Source of the DNA: Streptomyces sp. SLBN-31
Lineage (GTDB): Bacteria > Actinomycetota > Actinomycetes > Streptomycetales > Streptomycetaceae
Reading direction: 5' to 3'
DNA: 64,000 nucleotides
Assembly: GCF_006715395.1 (NCBI RefSeq)
Contig: NZ_VFNC01000001.1
Location: 620,001-684,000 of the forward strand
The position numbers were made by a program, and so were the translations under genes. This document shows, in pieces, positions 51,853 to 61,606 of the stretch. The stretch's first letter is position 1. Each line of letters begins with the position of its first letter. The notes under the pieces were generated by a model. It saw only the letters and a program-made list of their open reading frames with translations. It was not told the DNA's origin and made no database searches.

Positions 51853-52866
51853 TCAGAAGTCCTCGTCGAGATCGACCGTGCCCTCGACCGCCACCTGGTA
51901 CGCCGACGGCCGTCGCTCGAAGAAGTTGGTCAGCTCCTGGACACCCTGGAGTTCCATGAAGGAGAAGGGGTTCTCCGAGCCGTACACCGGGGCGAAGCCG
52001 AGGCGGACCAGGCGCTGGTCGGCGACGCACTCCAGGTACTGGCGCATGGACTCGGTGTTCATCCCGGGCAGCCCGTCGCCGCACAGGTCGCGGGCGAACT
52101 GCAACTCGGCCTCGACGGCCTCCCGCAGCATGTCCGTGACCTGCTGCTGGAGTTCGTCGTCGAAGAGGTCCGGCTCCTCCTTGCGGACGGTGTCGACCAC
52201 GTCGAAGGCGAAGGACATGTGCATGGTCTCGTCGCGGAACACCCAGTTGGTGCCGGTGGCCAGCCCGTGCAGCAGGCCCCGGCTGCGGAACCAGTACACG
52301 TACGCGAAGGCGCCGTAGAAGAACAGGCCCTCGATGCAGGCGGCGAAGCAGATCAGGTTCAGCAGGAAGCGGCGGCGGTCGGCCTTGGACTCCAGGCGGT
52401 CCAGCTTGTCGACCGAGTCCATCCACGTGAAGCAGAAATCCGCCTTCTCACGGATGGAGGGGATGTTCTCCACCGCCGCGAAGGCCGCCGCGCGGTCCTC
52501 CGGGTCGGGCAGGTAGGTGTCCAGAAGGGTCAGGTAGAACTGGACGTGGACCGCTTCCTCGAACAGCTGGCGCGACAGGTACAGCCGCGCCTCCGGGGAG
52601 TTGATGTGCTTGTACAGGGTCAGCACGAGGTTGTTCGCCACGATCGAGTCGCCCGTCGCGAAGAACGCCACCAGGCGCCCGATCAGGTGCTGCTCGGCGG
52701 GCGTCAGCTTCGCCAGGTCGGCCACGTCGGAGTGGAGGTCGACCTCCTCGACGGTCCAGGTGTTCTTGATGGCGTCCCGGTAGCGCTCGTAGAAGTCCGG
52801 GTAGCGCATGGGGCGCAGCGTCAGCTCGAAGCCCGGGTCGAGGAGATGGGCGTTACGGGTGGTCAT
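51853..52866 (-). CDS. nrdB: Ribonucleotide reductase, class Ia beta subunit
   Basis: A 337-residue R2 subunit that holds the di-iron (tyrosyl radical) cofactor for aerobic ribonucleotide reduction. Metal ligands lie in ATGDSIVANN, RQLFEEAVHVQFY, and RDETMHMSF. The C-terminus (VEGTVDLDEDF) is the usual acidic tail for docking to NrdA. The ATG overlaps the last base of the nrdA stop codon (TAATG). It is expressed with nrdA under B12 riboswitch and NrdR control. Confidence 0.94.
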   Translation of the reverse strand: MTTRNAHLLDPGFELTLRPMRYPDFYERYRDAIKNTWTVEEVDLHSDVADLAKLTPAEQHLIGRLVAFFATGDSIVANNLVLTLYKHINSPEARLYLSRQLFEEAVHVQFYLTLLDTYLPDPEDRAAAFAAVENIPSIREKADFCFTWMDSVDKLDRLESKADRRRFLLNLICFAACIEGLFFYGAFAYVYWFRSRGLLHGLATGTNWVFRDETMHMSFAFDVVDTVRKEEPDLFDDELQQQVTDMLREAVEAELQFARDLCGDGLPGMNTESMRQYLECVADQRLVRLGFAPVYGSENPFSFMELQGVQELTNFFERRPSAYQVAVEGTVDLDEDF

Positions 52867-55214
52867 TACTGGCAGGCCTCGCAGGACTCGGGGTTTTCCA
52901 GGGAGCAGGCGACGGCCTCTTGGGAGGTCACCTGCTGGACGGGGACAGCGGCCTGCGCGGCGCGGGCGATCCTCGTCGCCGGGCGCGAGCGCAGGTAGTA
53001 CGTCGTCTTCAGGCCCTTCTTCCAGGCGTACGCGTACATCGAGGAGAGTTTGCCGATGGTCGGCGTCTCCAGGAACAGGTTCAGGGACTGCGACTGGTCC
53101 AGGTAGGGAGTGCGGTCGGCCGCCATGTCGATCAGGCCGCGCTGCGGGATCTCCCAGGCGGTGCGGTACAGCGCCCTCATCTCGTCCGGGATCCAGGCGA
53201 AGTCCTGCACCGAGCCGTTCGCCTCGCGCAGCGCCTCGCGGGTCCGGGCGTCCCAGACGCCCAGCTCCTTCAGATCCCGCACCAGGTACGAGTTGACCTG
53301 GAGGAACTCGCCGGACAGCGTCTCGCGCTTGAACAGGTTCGACACCTGCGGCTCGATGCACTCGTAGACGCCGGCGATCGACGCGATGGTGGCGGTCGGG
53401 GCGATGGCGAGGAGCAGGGCGTTGCGCAGGCCGACCGCGGCGACGCGCTCGCGGAGGGCGGCCCAGCGCTCGGGCCAGGCCCGCTCCACGTCGTAGTGGT
53501 CGGGGTGCAGGACACCGCGGGCGGTGCGGGTCCTCTCCCAGGCCGGCAGCGGCCCGCTCCGCTCGGCGAGGTCCGCGGACGCCTCGTACGCGGCGAGCAT
53601 GATCCTCTCGGCGATACGGGTCGACAGCCGCCTGGCCTCGGGCGAGCCGAAGGGCAGGCGCAGCTTGAAGAAGACGTCCTGCAGACCCATCGCGCCCAGG
53701 CCCACCGGGCGCCAGCGGGCGTTCGAACGGCCCGCCTGCTCGGTCGGGTAGAAGTTGATGTCGACCACGCGGTCCAGGAAGGTGACGGCCGTGCGGACCG
53801 TCTCGTCCAGCCGCTCCCAGTCCATGTCGCCGTCGCGGACGAACGCCCCCAGGTTCACCGAACCCAGGTTGCACACCGCCGTCTCCCCGTCGTCCGTGAC
53901 CTCCAGGATCTCCGTGCAGAGGTTGGAGGAGTGGACGACGTGGCCCGGCTCGGCGGTCTGGTTGGCGGTGCGGTTGGCCGCGTCCTTGAAGGTCATCCAG
54001 CCGTTGCCGGTCTGCGCGAGGGTGCGCATCATGCGGCCGTAGAGCTCGCGGGCGGGCAGGGTCCGGCGTGCCAGCCCGGCCGCCTCGGCCCTGCGGTAGG
54101 CGGCGTCGAACTCCGCGCCCCACAGGTCCACCAACTCCGGCACGTCGGCGGGGGAGAACAGGCTCCACCGCTCGTCGGCCTCGACCCGGCGCATGAACTC
54201 GTCCGGGATCCAGTGCGCGAGGTTCAGGTTGTGCGTACGGCGGGCGTCCTCGCCGGTGTTGTCGCGCAGCTCCAGGAACTCCTCGACGTCGGAGTGCCAG
54301 GTCTCCAGGTACACCGCGGCGGCACCCTTGCGCCGGCCGCCCTGGTTCACCGCGGCGACCGAGGCGTCGAGGGTCTTCAGGAACGGGACGATGCCGTTGG
54401 AGTGCCCGTTGGTGCCGCGGATCAGCGAACCCCGGCCGCGGATGCGGGAGTAGGCGATGCCGATGCCGCCGGCGTGCTTGGAGAGGCGGGCGACCTGGAG
54501 GTAGCGCTCGTAGATGGAGTCCAGCTCGTCCTTGGGGGAGTCGAGGAGGTAGCAGGACGACATCTGAGGGTGACGGGTGCCGGAGTTGAAGAGGGTGGGG
54601 GAGGAGGGCAGGTAGTCCAGGCGGCTCATCAGGCCGTACAGGGCGGCGACTTCGTCGAGGGCGCGGTGGCTGTCGTCCTCGGCGAGGCCCGCGGCCACCC
54701 GAAGCATGAAGTGCTGCGGCGTCTCGATGACGTTGCGGGTGATCGGGTGCCGCAGCAGGTAGCGGCTGTGCAGGGTGCGCAGGCCGAAGTAGCCGAACCG
54801 GTCGTCCGCACGCCGGTCGATCAGCGCGTCGAGGCGGTCGGCGTGGACGCGCACGAACTCGGCCGTGCGGTCGGAGATGAGGCCCTCGCGGTGCCCGACG
54901 GCGACGGACTCGGTGAACGAGGTGACGCCCTGCGAGGCGGCCTCGGCGGCGATGCCGATGGTGAGCAGCCGGGCGGCCAGCCTGCTGTAGGCGGGGTCCT
55001 CGGAGATCAGGCCGGCCGCCGCCTCGGTGGCCAGCTCGCGCAGCTCCGCCTCGTTGGCGTGCGCCGACCGGCCGCGCAGCGCCGCGGCGGCGACCCGGCC
55101 GGGGTCGGCGTCGGGAAGGTCCGCGGTGAGCTCGGTCAGGGTCCGCAGCAGTGCGGCTTCGGTACCGCCGGTCTCCGGCGCTGCTGAGACCGGATCGGCT
55201 GGCGCGATGGTCAC
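52866..55214 (-). CDS. nrdA: Ribonucleotide reductase, class Ia alpha subunit
   Basis: A 782-residue R1 subunit that reduces ribonucleoside diphosphates. Active-site elements include SSCYLLDSP, NLCTEILEV with NLGSVNLG, and PTATIASIAGVYECIEP; the C-terminal redox pair is in CEAC. An N-terminal region with an ATP-cone-like stretch is present (residues about 20-110). The GTG at 55214 has GAGGGAG 7 nt upstream; a GTG at 55238 is less likely. The 5' leader of about 240 nt holds a cobalamin riboswitch: class Ia enzyme is made when coenzyme B12 for the alternative class II enzyme is short. Confidence 0.94.
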   Translation of the reverse strand: MTIAPADPVSAAPETGGTEAALLRTLTELTADLPDADPGRVAAAALRGRSAHANEAELRELATEAAAGLISEDPAYSRLAARLLTIGIAAEAASQGVTSFTESVAVGHREGLISDRTAEFVRVHADRLDALIDRRADDRFGYFGLRTLHSRYLLRHPITRNVIETPQHFMLRVAAGLAEDDSHRALDEVAALYGLMSRLDYLPSSPTLFNSGTRHPQMSSCYLLDSPKDELDSIYERYLQVARLSKHAGGIGIAYSRIRGRGSLIRGTNGHSNGIVPFLKTLDASVAAVNQGGRRKGAAAVYLETWHSDVEEFLELRDNTGEDARRTHNLNLAHWIPDEFMRRVEADERWSLFSPADVPELVDLWGAEFDAAYRRAEAAGLARRTLPARELYGRMMRTLAQTGNGWMTFKDAANRTANQTAEPGHVVHSSNLCTEILEVTDDGETAVCNLGSVNLGAFVRDGDMDWERLDETVRTAVTFLDRVVDINFYPTEQAGRSNARWRPVGLGAMGLQDVFFKLRLPFGSPEARRLSTRIAERIMLAAYEASADLAERSGPLPAWERTRTARGVLHPDHYDVERAWPERWAALRERVAAVGLRNALLLAIAPTATIASIAGVYECIEPQVSNLFKRETLSGEFLQVNSYLVRDLKELGVWDARTREALREANGSVQDFAWIPDEMRALYRTAWEIPQRGLIDMAADRTPYLDQSQSLNLFLETPTIGKLSSMYAYAWKKGLKTTYYLRSRPATRIARAAQAAVPVQQVTSQEAVACSLENPESCEACQ

Positions 55215-55339
55215 GTGGGGCTCTCCCTCGCTCGGCACGGGGCCTTGCGGGCAGGGGGCAGCTCACGAGCGCGCGGGGCGTCGCGTCCACCGGCCCATTC
55301 CACGAGGCCCGGACGTCATGGCACCCGGGCCACGGCGGC

Positions 55340-55455
55340 CGGGCGCACTGTCGGCAGGTCCTCGGACTGACGCCCATACGTGGACGAACACGCATGGGTA
55401 CACCGTTGCGGGACAGTTCCGGATTCGCACCGGATTCCCCTGCGGCGACAGCGAG
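55340..55455 (-). promoter_or_regulatory. Cobalamin (AdoCbl) riboswitch upstream of nrdAB
   Basis: Read on the minus strand, the leader contains the cobalamin riboswitch core: AGGGGAATCCGGTGCGAATC, then CCGGAACTGTCCCGCAACGG, and finally CAGTCCGAGGACCTGCCGACA. Class Ia nrdAB genes in Streptomyces are known to be B12-repressed this way. Downstream, GGCCCGG and CCGGGCC (about 55306-55331) can pair as an expression-platform hairpin. Confidence 0.9.
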
Positions 55456-55459
55456 CATG

Positions 55460-55475
55460 AGCATACATCTTGTGC
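55460..55475 (-). promoter_or_regulatory. NrdR box 2, overlapping the nrdAB -10
   Basis: On the minus strand GCACAAGATGTATGCT resembles the NrdR consensus acaCwAtATaTwgtgt and includes the -10-like TATGCT. It lies 31 bp, three helical turns, from the matching box at 55491. Confidence 0.65.
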
Positions 55476-55490
55476 CGGGCGGGAACAGCG

Positions 55491-55506
55491 CCCCCATATG
55501 TTGTGT
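55491..55506 (-). promoter_or_regulatory. NrdR box 1 of nrdAB
   Basis: On the minus strand ACACAACATATGGGGG matches the left half of the NrdR consensus well. The 15-bp gap to box 2 is the spacing required by NrdR, the ATP/dATP-sensing repressor of nrd genes. Confidence 0.65.
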
Positions 55507-55526
55507 CGCCCCGACTTCGGAGCGTG

Positions 55527-56027
55527 TCAGAGCGTCAACTCGTAGCTGAGGAGCGTGAACGCGTCACCGGGGATCGGATTCCAGTCGCGGCCGGGCGCGC
55601 GGAGGAAGCCGAGGCGTTCGTAGATGCGGTGCGCGGCGTGCATCGTCTGCTGGGTGGACAGCACCACGCCGGTGCACTCCGAGGCTCGCGCGCGGTCGAC
55701 GCAGGCCCGGACCAGGGCCTCGCCGGCGCCCCGGCCGCGGGCCGCGCCGTCCACGGCCAGCATGCGGATCTCGGCCTCTCCGGGCCGGGCGAGGTCGGCC
55801 ATCGGGCCGCCGGCCGGGACGAAGGTGACGCCGCCGAGGAGGCTGCCGTCGCGGACGGCCACCAGGACGTCGGCGGCCGACGCCCGCTTGGCGACGTCGC
55901 GCAACTCCTCCAGGTACCAGTCGCTCTCGCCGAAGGCCAGCAGGCCGTCCTGAAGGTAGGCCCGGGCGGTGATCTCGCCGAGGGCGTCGTACTCGCCGGG
56001 TTCCACCGGCCTGATCACGATGTCCAT
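55527..56027 (-). CDS. GNAT-family N-acetyltransferase
   Basis: A 166-residue GNAT enzyme. The acetyl-CoA-binding segment is AEIRMLAVDGAARGRGAGEALV near residue 90 (R/QxxGxG/A pattern as RGRGAG), and motif B is in AHRIYERLGFLRAP. The substrate amine is unknown. It lies upstream of nrdA on the same strand, and the NrdR boxes sit in the 20-70 bp after its stop. Confidence 0.9.
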   Translation of the reverse strand: MDIVIRPVEPGEYDALGEITARAYLQDGLLAFGESDWYLEELRDVAKRASAADVLVAVRDGSLLGGVTFVPAGGPMADLARPGEAEIRMLAVDGAARGRGAGEALVRACVDRARASECTGVVLSTQQTMHAAHRIYERLGFLRAPGRDWNPIPGDAFTLLSYELTL

Positions 56028-56109
56028 GGGCCCGAGTCTGCCGGACGGGTACGACGACGGGCCGCCGGATTTCCCCGACGGCCCGCCGATCGCAGGAACC
56101 GGGTGGGGG

Positions 56110-57747
56110 CTAGTGCGAGGTCCCCGCCGTGGCCGGCGGCAGCTCCACCTGGACGCCCGGGTCGCCCGCGTCCGCCGTGTAGTCCTCCGGCCTGGTCTCG
56201 TCGATGCCGTCCGGCGCGTTGAAGGCCTTCAGGGCGAAGGTCAGCACCACCGCGACGACCGCGTTGAGCACGAACGCCGTCAGACCGATGTAGCCCATCT
56301 CGCCGATGCCCGGGATCTCCGCGTTGGAGCCGCCGAAGTGCTTCTGCGAAGGGTTGGTCGGCGAGGCGACGCCGTACGCGGCGAGGGTGCCGTAGACCAT
56401 GCCGACCGCCCAGCCGGCGAGCAGTGCCCAGCGGTGGAACCAGCGCGTGAACAGGCCGCCGACCAGGGACGGGAAGGTCTGCAGGATCCAGATGCCGCCC
56501 AGCAGCTGGAAGTTGATGGCGACTGTCTTGTCCATGGTCAGCACGAAGACCAGCGCGCCCACCTTCACCAGCAGGGACACCAGCTTGGAGACCTTGGTCT
56601 CCTGCGCGGGCGTCGCGTCCGGCCTGATGAAGTCCTTGTAGATGTTGCGGGTGAACAGGTTCGCGGCCGCGATGGACATGATGGCCGCCGGCACGAGCGC
56701 GCCGATGCCGATCGCCGCGAAGGCCACGCCCGCGAACCAGCTCGGGAACATGTCCTCGAAGAGCTGCGGGATCGCCAACTGGCCGTTGGTGACCTTGACC
56801 CCGGCCGCGATCGCCATGAAGCCCAGCAGCGCCAGCAGACCCAGCATCAGCGAGTACAGCGGCAGGATCGTGGTGTTGCGGCGGATGACGTCACGGCTCC
56901 TGGAGGAGAGCGTCGCGGTGATCGAGTGCGGATACATGAACAGGGCGAGCGCGGAGCCGAGCGCCAGGGTGGCGTACGTCCACTGGGTCGCCTCCGCAGG
57001 GGCCAGCGCGCCGCGCGGCTTGCCCGTGACCGGGTTGGTCTGGCTGAACGCCTGGCCGGCCTTGGCGAAGATGTCGTCGAATCCGCCCAGCTTGATCGGG
57101 ATGTAGATGATCGCCACCGCGATGACGATGTAGATCAGCGTGTCCTTCACGAACGCGATCAGGGCGGGGGCCCGCAGACCGGACGAGTAGGTGTACGCGG
57201 CCAGCACGCCGAAGGCGATCAGCAGGGGCAGGTCCTTGACGAACCAGTTGGTGTTCTCGCCGCCGCCGACGCCCATCACGTCCAGCACCGCCTGGATGCC
57301 GACCAGTTGGAGCGCGATGTACGGCATCGTCGCGAGGATGCCGGTCAGCGCGACGGCCAGCGACAGGCCCTTCGAGCCGAACCGTCCGCGCACGAAGTCC
57401 GAGGTGGTGACGTACCCGTGGCGGTGCGAGACCGACCACAGGCGGGGCAGGAAGGTGAAGATCAGCGGGTAGACGAGGATCGTGTACGGCACCGCGAAGA
57501 ACCCGGCCGCGCCCGCCGCGTAGATCGCCGCCGGCACGGCGACGAAGGTGTACGCCGTGTACAGGTCGCCGCCGAGCAGGAACCAGGTGATCCAGGTGCC
57601 GAACGACCGGCCGCCCAGACCCCACTCGTCCAGCGAGTGCTCGGTCTCGGCCCGGCGCCAGCGCGCGGCCAGGAAGCCCATGACCGTGACGGCCACGAAG
57701 AAGAAGACGAAGACGCCGAGCGCGACGCCGTTCACACCGTCCTTCAC
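56110..57747 (-). CDS. Sodium:solute symporter, MctP-like
   Basis: A 545-residue transporter of the SSS family with about 13 helices. Features include the first helix VALGVFVFFFVAVTVMGFLA, the GRSFGTWITWFLLGGDLYTAYTF segment in helix 2, and the Na-binding region IGIGALVPAAIMSIAAANLF. Pairing with a DUF3311 protein (4-nt overlap) matches MctP-type monocarboxylate/amino-acid permeases. The acidic tail is cytoplasmic. The substrate is inferred only. Confidence 0.87.
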   Translation of the reverse strand: MKDGVNGVALGVFVFFFVAVTVMGFLAARWRRAETEHSLDEWGLGGRSFGTWITWFLLGGDLYTAYTFVAVPAAIYAAGAAGFFAVPYTILVYPLIFTFLPRLWSVSHRHGYVTTSDFVRGRFGSKGLSLAVALTGILATMPYIALQLVGIQAVLDVMGVGGGENTNWFVKDLPLLIAFGVLAAYTYSSGLRAPALIAFVKDTLIYIVIAVAIIYIPIKLGGFDDIFAKAGQAFSQTNPVTGKPRGALAPAEATQWTYATLALGSALALFMYPHSITATLSSRSRDVIRRNTTILPLYSLMLGLLALLGFMAIAAGVKVTNGQLAIPQLFEDMFPSWFAGVAFAAIGIGALVPAAIMSIAAANLFTRNIYKDFIRPDATPAQETKVSKLVSLLVKVGALVFVLTMDKTVAINFQLLGGIWILQTFPSLVGGLFTRWFHRWALLAGWAVGMVYGTLAAYGVASPTNPSQKHFGGSNAEIPGIGEMGYIGLTAFVLNAVVAVVLTFALKAFNAPDGIDETRPEDYTADAGDPGVQVELPPATAGTSH

Positions 57748-58007
57748 TTCGACGCACCGCCCTTCTGCGCGGCACGGGCGCGCTGGTCACGCTGCCACAG
57801 CTTGTACGCGGTCATGGTCAGCGCGGTGGAGATCAGCACCCACAGCATCTGGTACCAGTAGAAGAACGGGATGCCGATGAACGCCGGGTCCGTCTTGGCG
57901 TAGGAACCGACCCAGAGCATCGCCACGAACGGCGCGATCAGGCATACGGCGATGACCACCCGGACCGGGGTCACCACCGGAGGTCTCACTTCGGGCACTT
58001 CGGACAT
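57744..58007 (-). CDS. DUF3311 small membrane protein, symporter partner
   Basis: An 87-residue protein with two transmembrane helices (VRVVIAVCLIAPFVAMLWVG and PFFYWYQMLWVLISTALTM), the typical DUF3311 layout (GIPFFYWYQ). The ATG at 58007 is the family start; the frame extends upstream to 58034. It overlaps the symporter gene by 4 nt, indicating a required small subunit or assembly factor. Confidence 0.85.
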   Translation of the reverse strand: MSEVPEVRPPVVTPVRVVIAVCLIAPFVAMLWVGSYAKTDPAFIGIPFFYWYQMLWVLISTALTMTAYKLWQRDQRARAAQKGGASK

Positions 58008-58142
58008 ACGGCGGCTCCGTCCCCTCACGATCACCTGTGATCACGTCGGTAATGCGCAGGCAATCTAGGTCACGCCGTCGCGAGAGCGGAAGACCTCGTC
58101 CGCATATCGGTATGTCGATTCCGTGAAGGCCCGACATCGGTG

Positions 58143-58349
58143 TCAGCAGCAGCGGAAGCCCTGTCGTGGATCTTCCTCCTGACGGTCGGTCCGCATGCGC
58201 TCGAACTCGCGCCGGGAGGGCACCGCCGCGTTCGGGTGCGTTCCGCGTACGTGCGCCACGTACCGCTCGTACGCGGACTCGTCGGTCAGCTCCCGCACGT
58301 ACCAGCGCACACCCCTAATCGCCCGGCGCAGCAGTGCCGACGACCGCAC
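58143..58349 (-). CDS. YbdD/YjiX family protein
   Basis: A 68-residue protein of the YbdD/YjiX family (DUF466), which accompanies CstA/BtsT-type pyruvate transporters and is needed for their activity in enterobacteria. It has the conserved YERYVAHVRGTHP followed by SRREFERMR. Its start lies inside the 3' end of cstA (35-nt overlap), so it is co-translated. Confidence 0.87.
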   Translation of the reverse strand: MRSSALLRRAIRGVRWYVRELTDESAYERYVAHVRGTHPNAAVPSRREFERMRTDRQEEDPRQGFRCC

Positions 58350-60459
58350 GGCGCTCCTCCTCCCGCTCCGCGCGGGTCGGGATCAGGCCCGCCGGCGCAC
58401 TGATCCTCGACTCCACGTACGGCGACTCGCTGAGCGTGGACAGCGCGGGCCTGCGGACGTGCCGTACGCACACGCGCAGCGCGTCCGCGATCACGACGAC
58501 GATCAGCACGGCGAGCACCGCCGACAGGACGCCGTCCACCGTGGAGTTGACGACCACGGTGTGCATGTCGTCCATGTTCTTGGCGGGCGGCAGCACCTTC
58601 CCCGCGTCGATCGCGTCCTGGAAGACGGAACGCTGCTCGAAGAAGCCGACCTTGGGGTCGGAGGAGAACACCTTCTGCCAGCTGGCGGTCAGCGTGACCG
58701 TGGCGTCCCAGGCGAGCGGGACGGCCGTGATCCACGCCCACTTCAGCCGGCCGGACTTCACCAGCAGCGTGGTGCACACGGCCAGGGCGACGGCGGCCAG
58801 CAACTGATTGGAGATGCCGAAGATCGGGAAGAGCTGGTTGATCCCGCCGAGCGGCTCGTGGACGCCTACCCAGAGGAAGTAGCCCCACAGCGCGCACACG
58901 ACGCCGCTGGTGAGGACCAGTCCGGGCTTCCAGCCGATGTTCCTGAACGGCCGCACGACATTGCCCAGCATGTCCTGCAGCATGAACCGGCCCACCCGGG
59001 TGCCGGCGTCCAGCGCGGTCAGGATGAACAGTGCCTCGAACATGATCGCGAAGTGGTACCAGAAGGCCCGCAGGCTTCCGCCGGTGACCTTGGAGAAGAT
59101 CTCCGAGACGCCGACGGCGAGGGTGGGCGCACCCCCGGTGCGGGAGAGCAGGGACGACTCCTGGACGCTCTTCGCGGCCTGCGCGAGGTCGGCGGGGGTG
59201 ATGTGGTAGCCCCAGCCGCTCACCACCTGCGAGGCGTTCTGCACCGTCGTGCCGATGGCGCCGGCCGGCGCGTTCATCGCGAAGTACAGCCCCGGGTCGA
59301 TGATGCTCGCCGCGACCAGCGCCATGACCGCCACCGACGACTCCATCAGCATGGAGCCGTAGCCGATCATGCGGACCTGCGTCTCCTTCTGGATCATCTT
59401 CGGCGTCGTGCCGGACGAGATGAGCGAGTGGAACCCCGACAAGGCGCCGCAGGCGATCGTGATGAACACGAACGGGAAGAGGGAGCCGGCGAAGACCGGG
59501 CCGTCGCCGCGGGTGGCGAAGCCGGTCACCGCGTCCATCTTCAGCGTCGGCAGGGCGATCACCACGCCCAGAGCGAGCAGCGCGATCGTGCCGATCTTCA
59601 TGAAGGTGGAGAGGTAGTCGCGGGGCGCCAGCAGCATCCAGACCGGCAGGATCGAGGCGATGAAGCCGTACGCCACCAGCCAGATCACCAGCGTCGAGGG
59701 CGCGAGCGTGAAGGTGTCCGCCCACGACGACTCCGCGACCCAGCGGCCGGCGACGAGCGCGAGCAGCAGCAGCGCGACGCCGATGAGCGAGACCTCGGCG
59801 ACCCGGCCGGGCCGCAGGACGCGCAGATAGAAGCCCATCAGCAGGGCGATGGGGATGGTCATCGCGATGGAGAAGGTGCCCCACGGCGAGGCGGCGAGGG
59901 CGTTGACGACGACCAGGGCCAGCACGCCCAGCAGGATGATCATGATGGCGAAGGCGGCGATCAGGGCCGCCGCGCCGCCGAAGGGGCCGATCTCCTCGCG
60001 GGCCATCTGGCCCAGCGAACGGCCGTCCCGGCGGGTGGAGAAGAACAGCACCACCATGTCCTGCACCGCCCCGGCGAAGATCACCCCCGTGATGATCCAG
60101 ACGGTGCCGGGCAGATATCCCATCTGCGCGGCCAGAACGGGCCCGACCAGCGGACCGGCGCCCGCGATCGCGGCGAAGTGGTGGCCGAGCAGGACCCGGC
60201 GGTCGGTGGGGTGGAAGTCGATGCCGTTGTCGAGGCGTTCGGCCGGGGTCGCCCGGGTGCCGTCGACCTTCAGGACCCGGTGCGCGATGAACTTCGCGTA
60301 GAAGCGGTAGCCGATCGCGTAACTGCCCAGGGCGGCCGCGACCATCCAGGCGGCGGAGACGTTCTCGCCCCGGGCGAGCGCGAGGACGGACCAGCCCGCA
60401 GCGCCGACCAGCGCAACGAGGGTCCAGACGACGATGGTTCGGACGTTCGCGGTACGCAC
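58315..60459 (-). CDS. cstA: Carbon starvation protein / pyruvate transporter CstA
   Basis: A 714-residue membrane protein with about 16-18 helices, of the CstA family that imports pyruvate or peptides under carbon limitation. Family hallmarks: IDFHPTDRRVLLGHHFAAIAG, GPLVGPVLAAQMGYLPG, and FHSLISSGTTPKMI. The GTG at 60459 has SD GGGAGGA 7 nt upstream, and that SD lies inside a perfect hairpin, suggesting translational control. It is followed by ybdD and preceded by dasR. Confidence 0.93.
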   Translation of the reverse strand: MRTANVRTIVVWTLVALVGAAGWSVLALARGENVSAAWMVAAALGSYAIGYRFYAKFIAHRVLKVDGTRATPAERLDNGIDFHPTDRRVLLGHHFAAIAGAGPLVGPVLAAQMGYLPGTVWIITGVIFAGAVQDMVVLFFSTRRDGRSLGQMAREEIGPFGGAAALIAAFAIMIILLGVLALVVVNALAASPWGTFSIAMTIPIALLMGFYLRVLRPGRVAEVSLIGVALLLLALVAGRWVAESSWADTFTLAPSTLVIWLVAYGFIASILPVWMLLAPRDYLSTFMKIGTIALLALGVVIALPTLKMDAVTGFATRGDGPVFAGSLFPFVFITIACGALSGFHSLISSGTTPKMIQKETQVRMIGYGSMLMESSVAVMALVAASIIDPGLYFAMNAPAGAIGTTVQNASQVVSGWGYHITPADLAQAAKSVQESSLLSRTGGAPTLAVGVSEIFSKVTGGSLRAFWYHFAIMFEALFILTALDAGTRVGRFMLQDMLGNVVRPFRNIGWKPGLVLTSGVVCALWGYFLWVGVHEPLGGINQLFPIFGISNQLLAAVALAVCTTLLVKSGRLKWAWITAVPLAWDATVTLTASWQKVFSSDPKVGFFEQRSVFQDAIDAGKVLPPAKNMDDMHTVVVNSTVDGVLSAVLAVLIVVVIADALRVCVRHVRRPALSTLSESPYVESRISAPAGLIPTRAEREEERRAVVGTAAPGD

Positions 60460-60463
60460 GAGG

Positions 60464-60497
60464 CGGTCCTCCCGTCCATACGGAGTCGGGAGGACCG
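60464..60497 (-). promoter_or_regulatory. Hairpin enclosing the cstA SD
   Basis: An 11-bp perfect stem (CGGTCCTCCCG, 60464-60474, with CGGGAGGACCG, 60487-60497, plus-strand reading) and 12-nt loop. On the minus-strand RNA the 3' arm contains the cstA SD, 7 nt before the start codon. It may also act as the dasR terminator. Confidence 0.6.
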
Positions 60498-60533
60498 TAG
60501 AACAGCGGCCGCGGTTGCGCTACACCACGTGCA

Positions 60534-61406
<873 letters not shown>

Positions 61407-61511
61407 TTACTCCGCCGACGCTGTTTTCGCTGGCTTCTTACTTAAAGGTTCCTGCATATGTAGGTCGCATAACGGCTGGTCAGGGCGGTTTCGAGCACCC
61501 TTGACAGGCTT

Positions 61512-61527
61512 CCTGGTCTGGTCCAAG
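61512..61527. promoter_or_regulatory. dre site 3 (DasR operator)
   Basis: TCCTGGTCTGGTCCAA, immediately after TTGACA (61501-61506), so within the dasA promoter spacer. Confidence 0.8.
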
Positions 61528-61535
61528 CTCCCGGT

Positions 61536-61551
61536 ACTGGTCTACACCATT
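61536..61551. promoter_or_regulatory. dre site 4 (DasR operator)
   Basis: ACTGGTCTACACCATT, the canonical DasR site known for dasA, 24 bp from site 3 and around the expected start site. Confidence 0.9.
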
Positions 61552-61606
61552 GGTTCAGGTCCCGGCGCATGGGCGGGGAGGTGTGGGCATCCCTGAGGAG
61601 GGTGGC

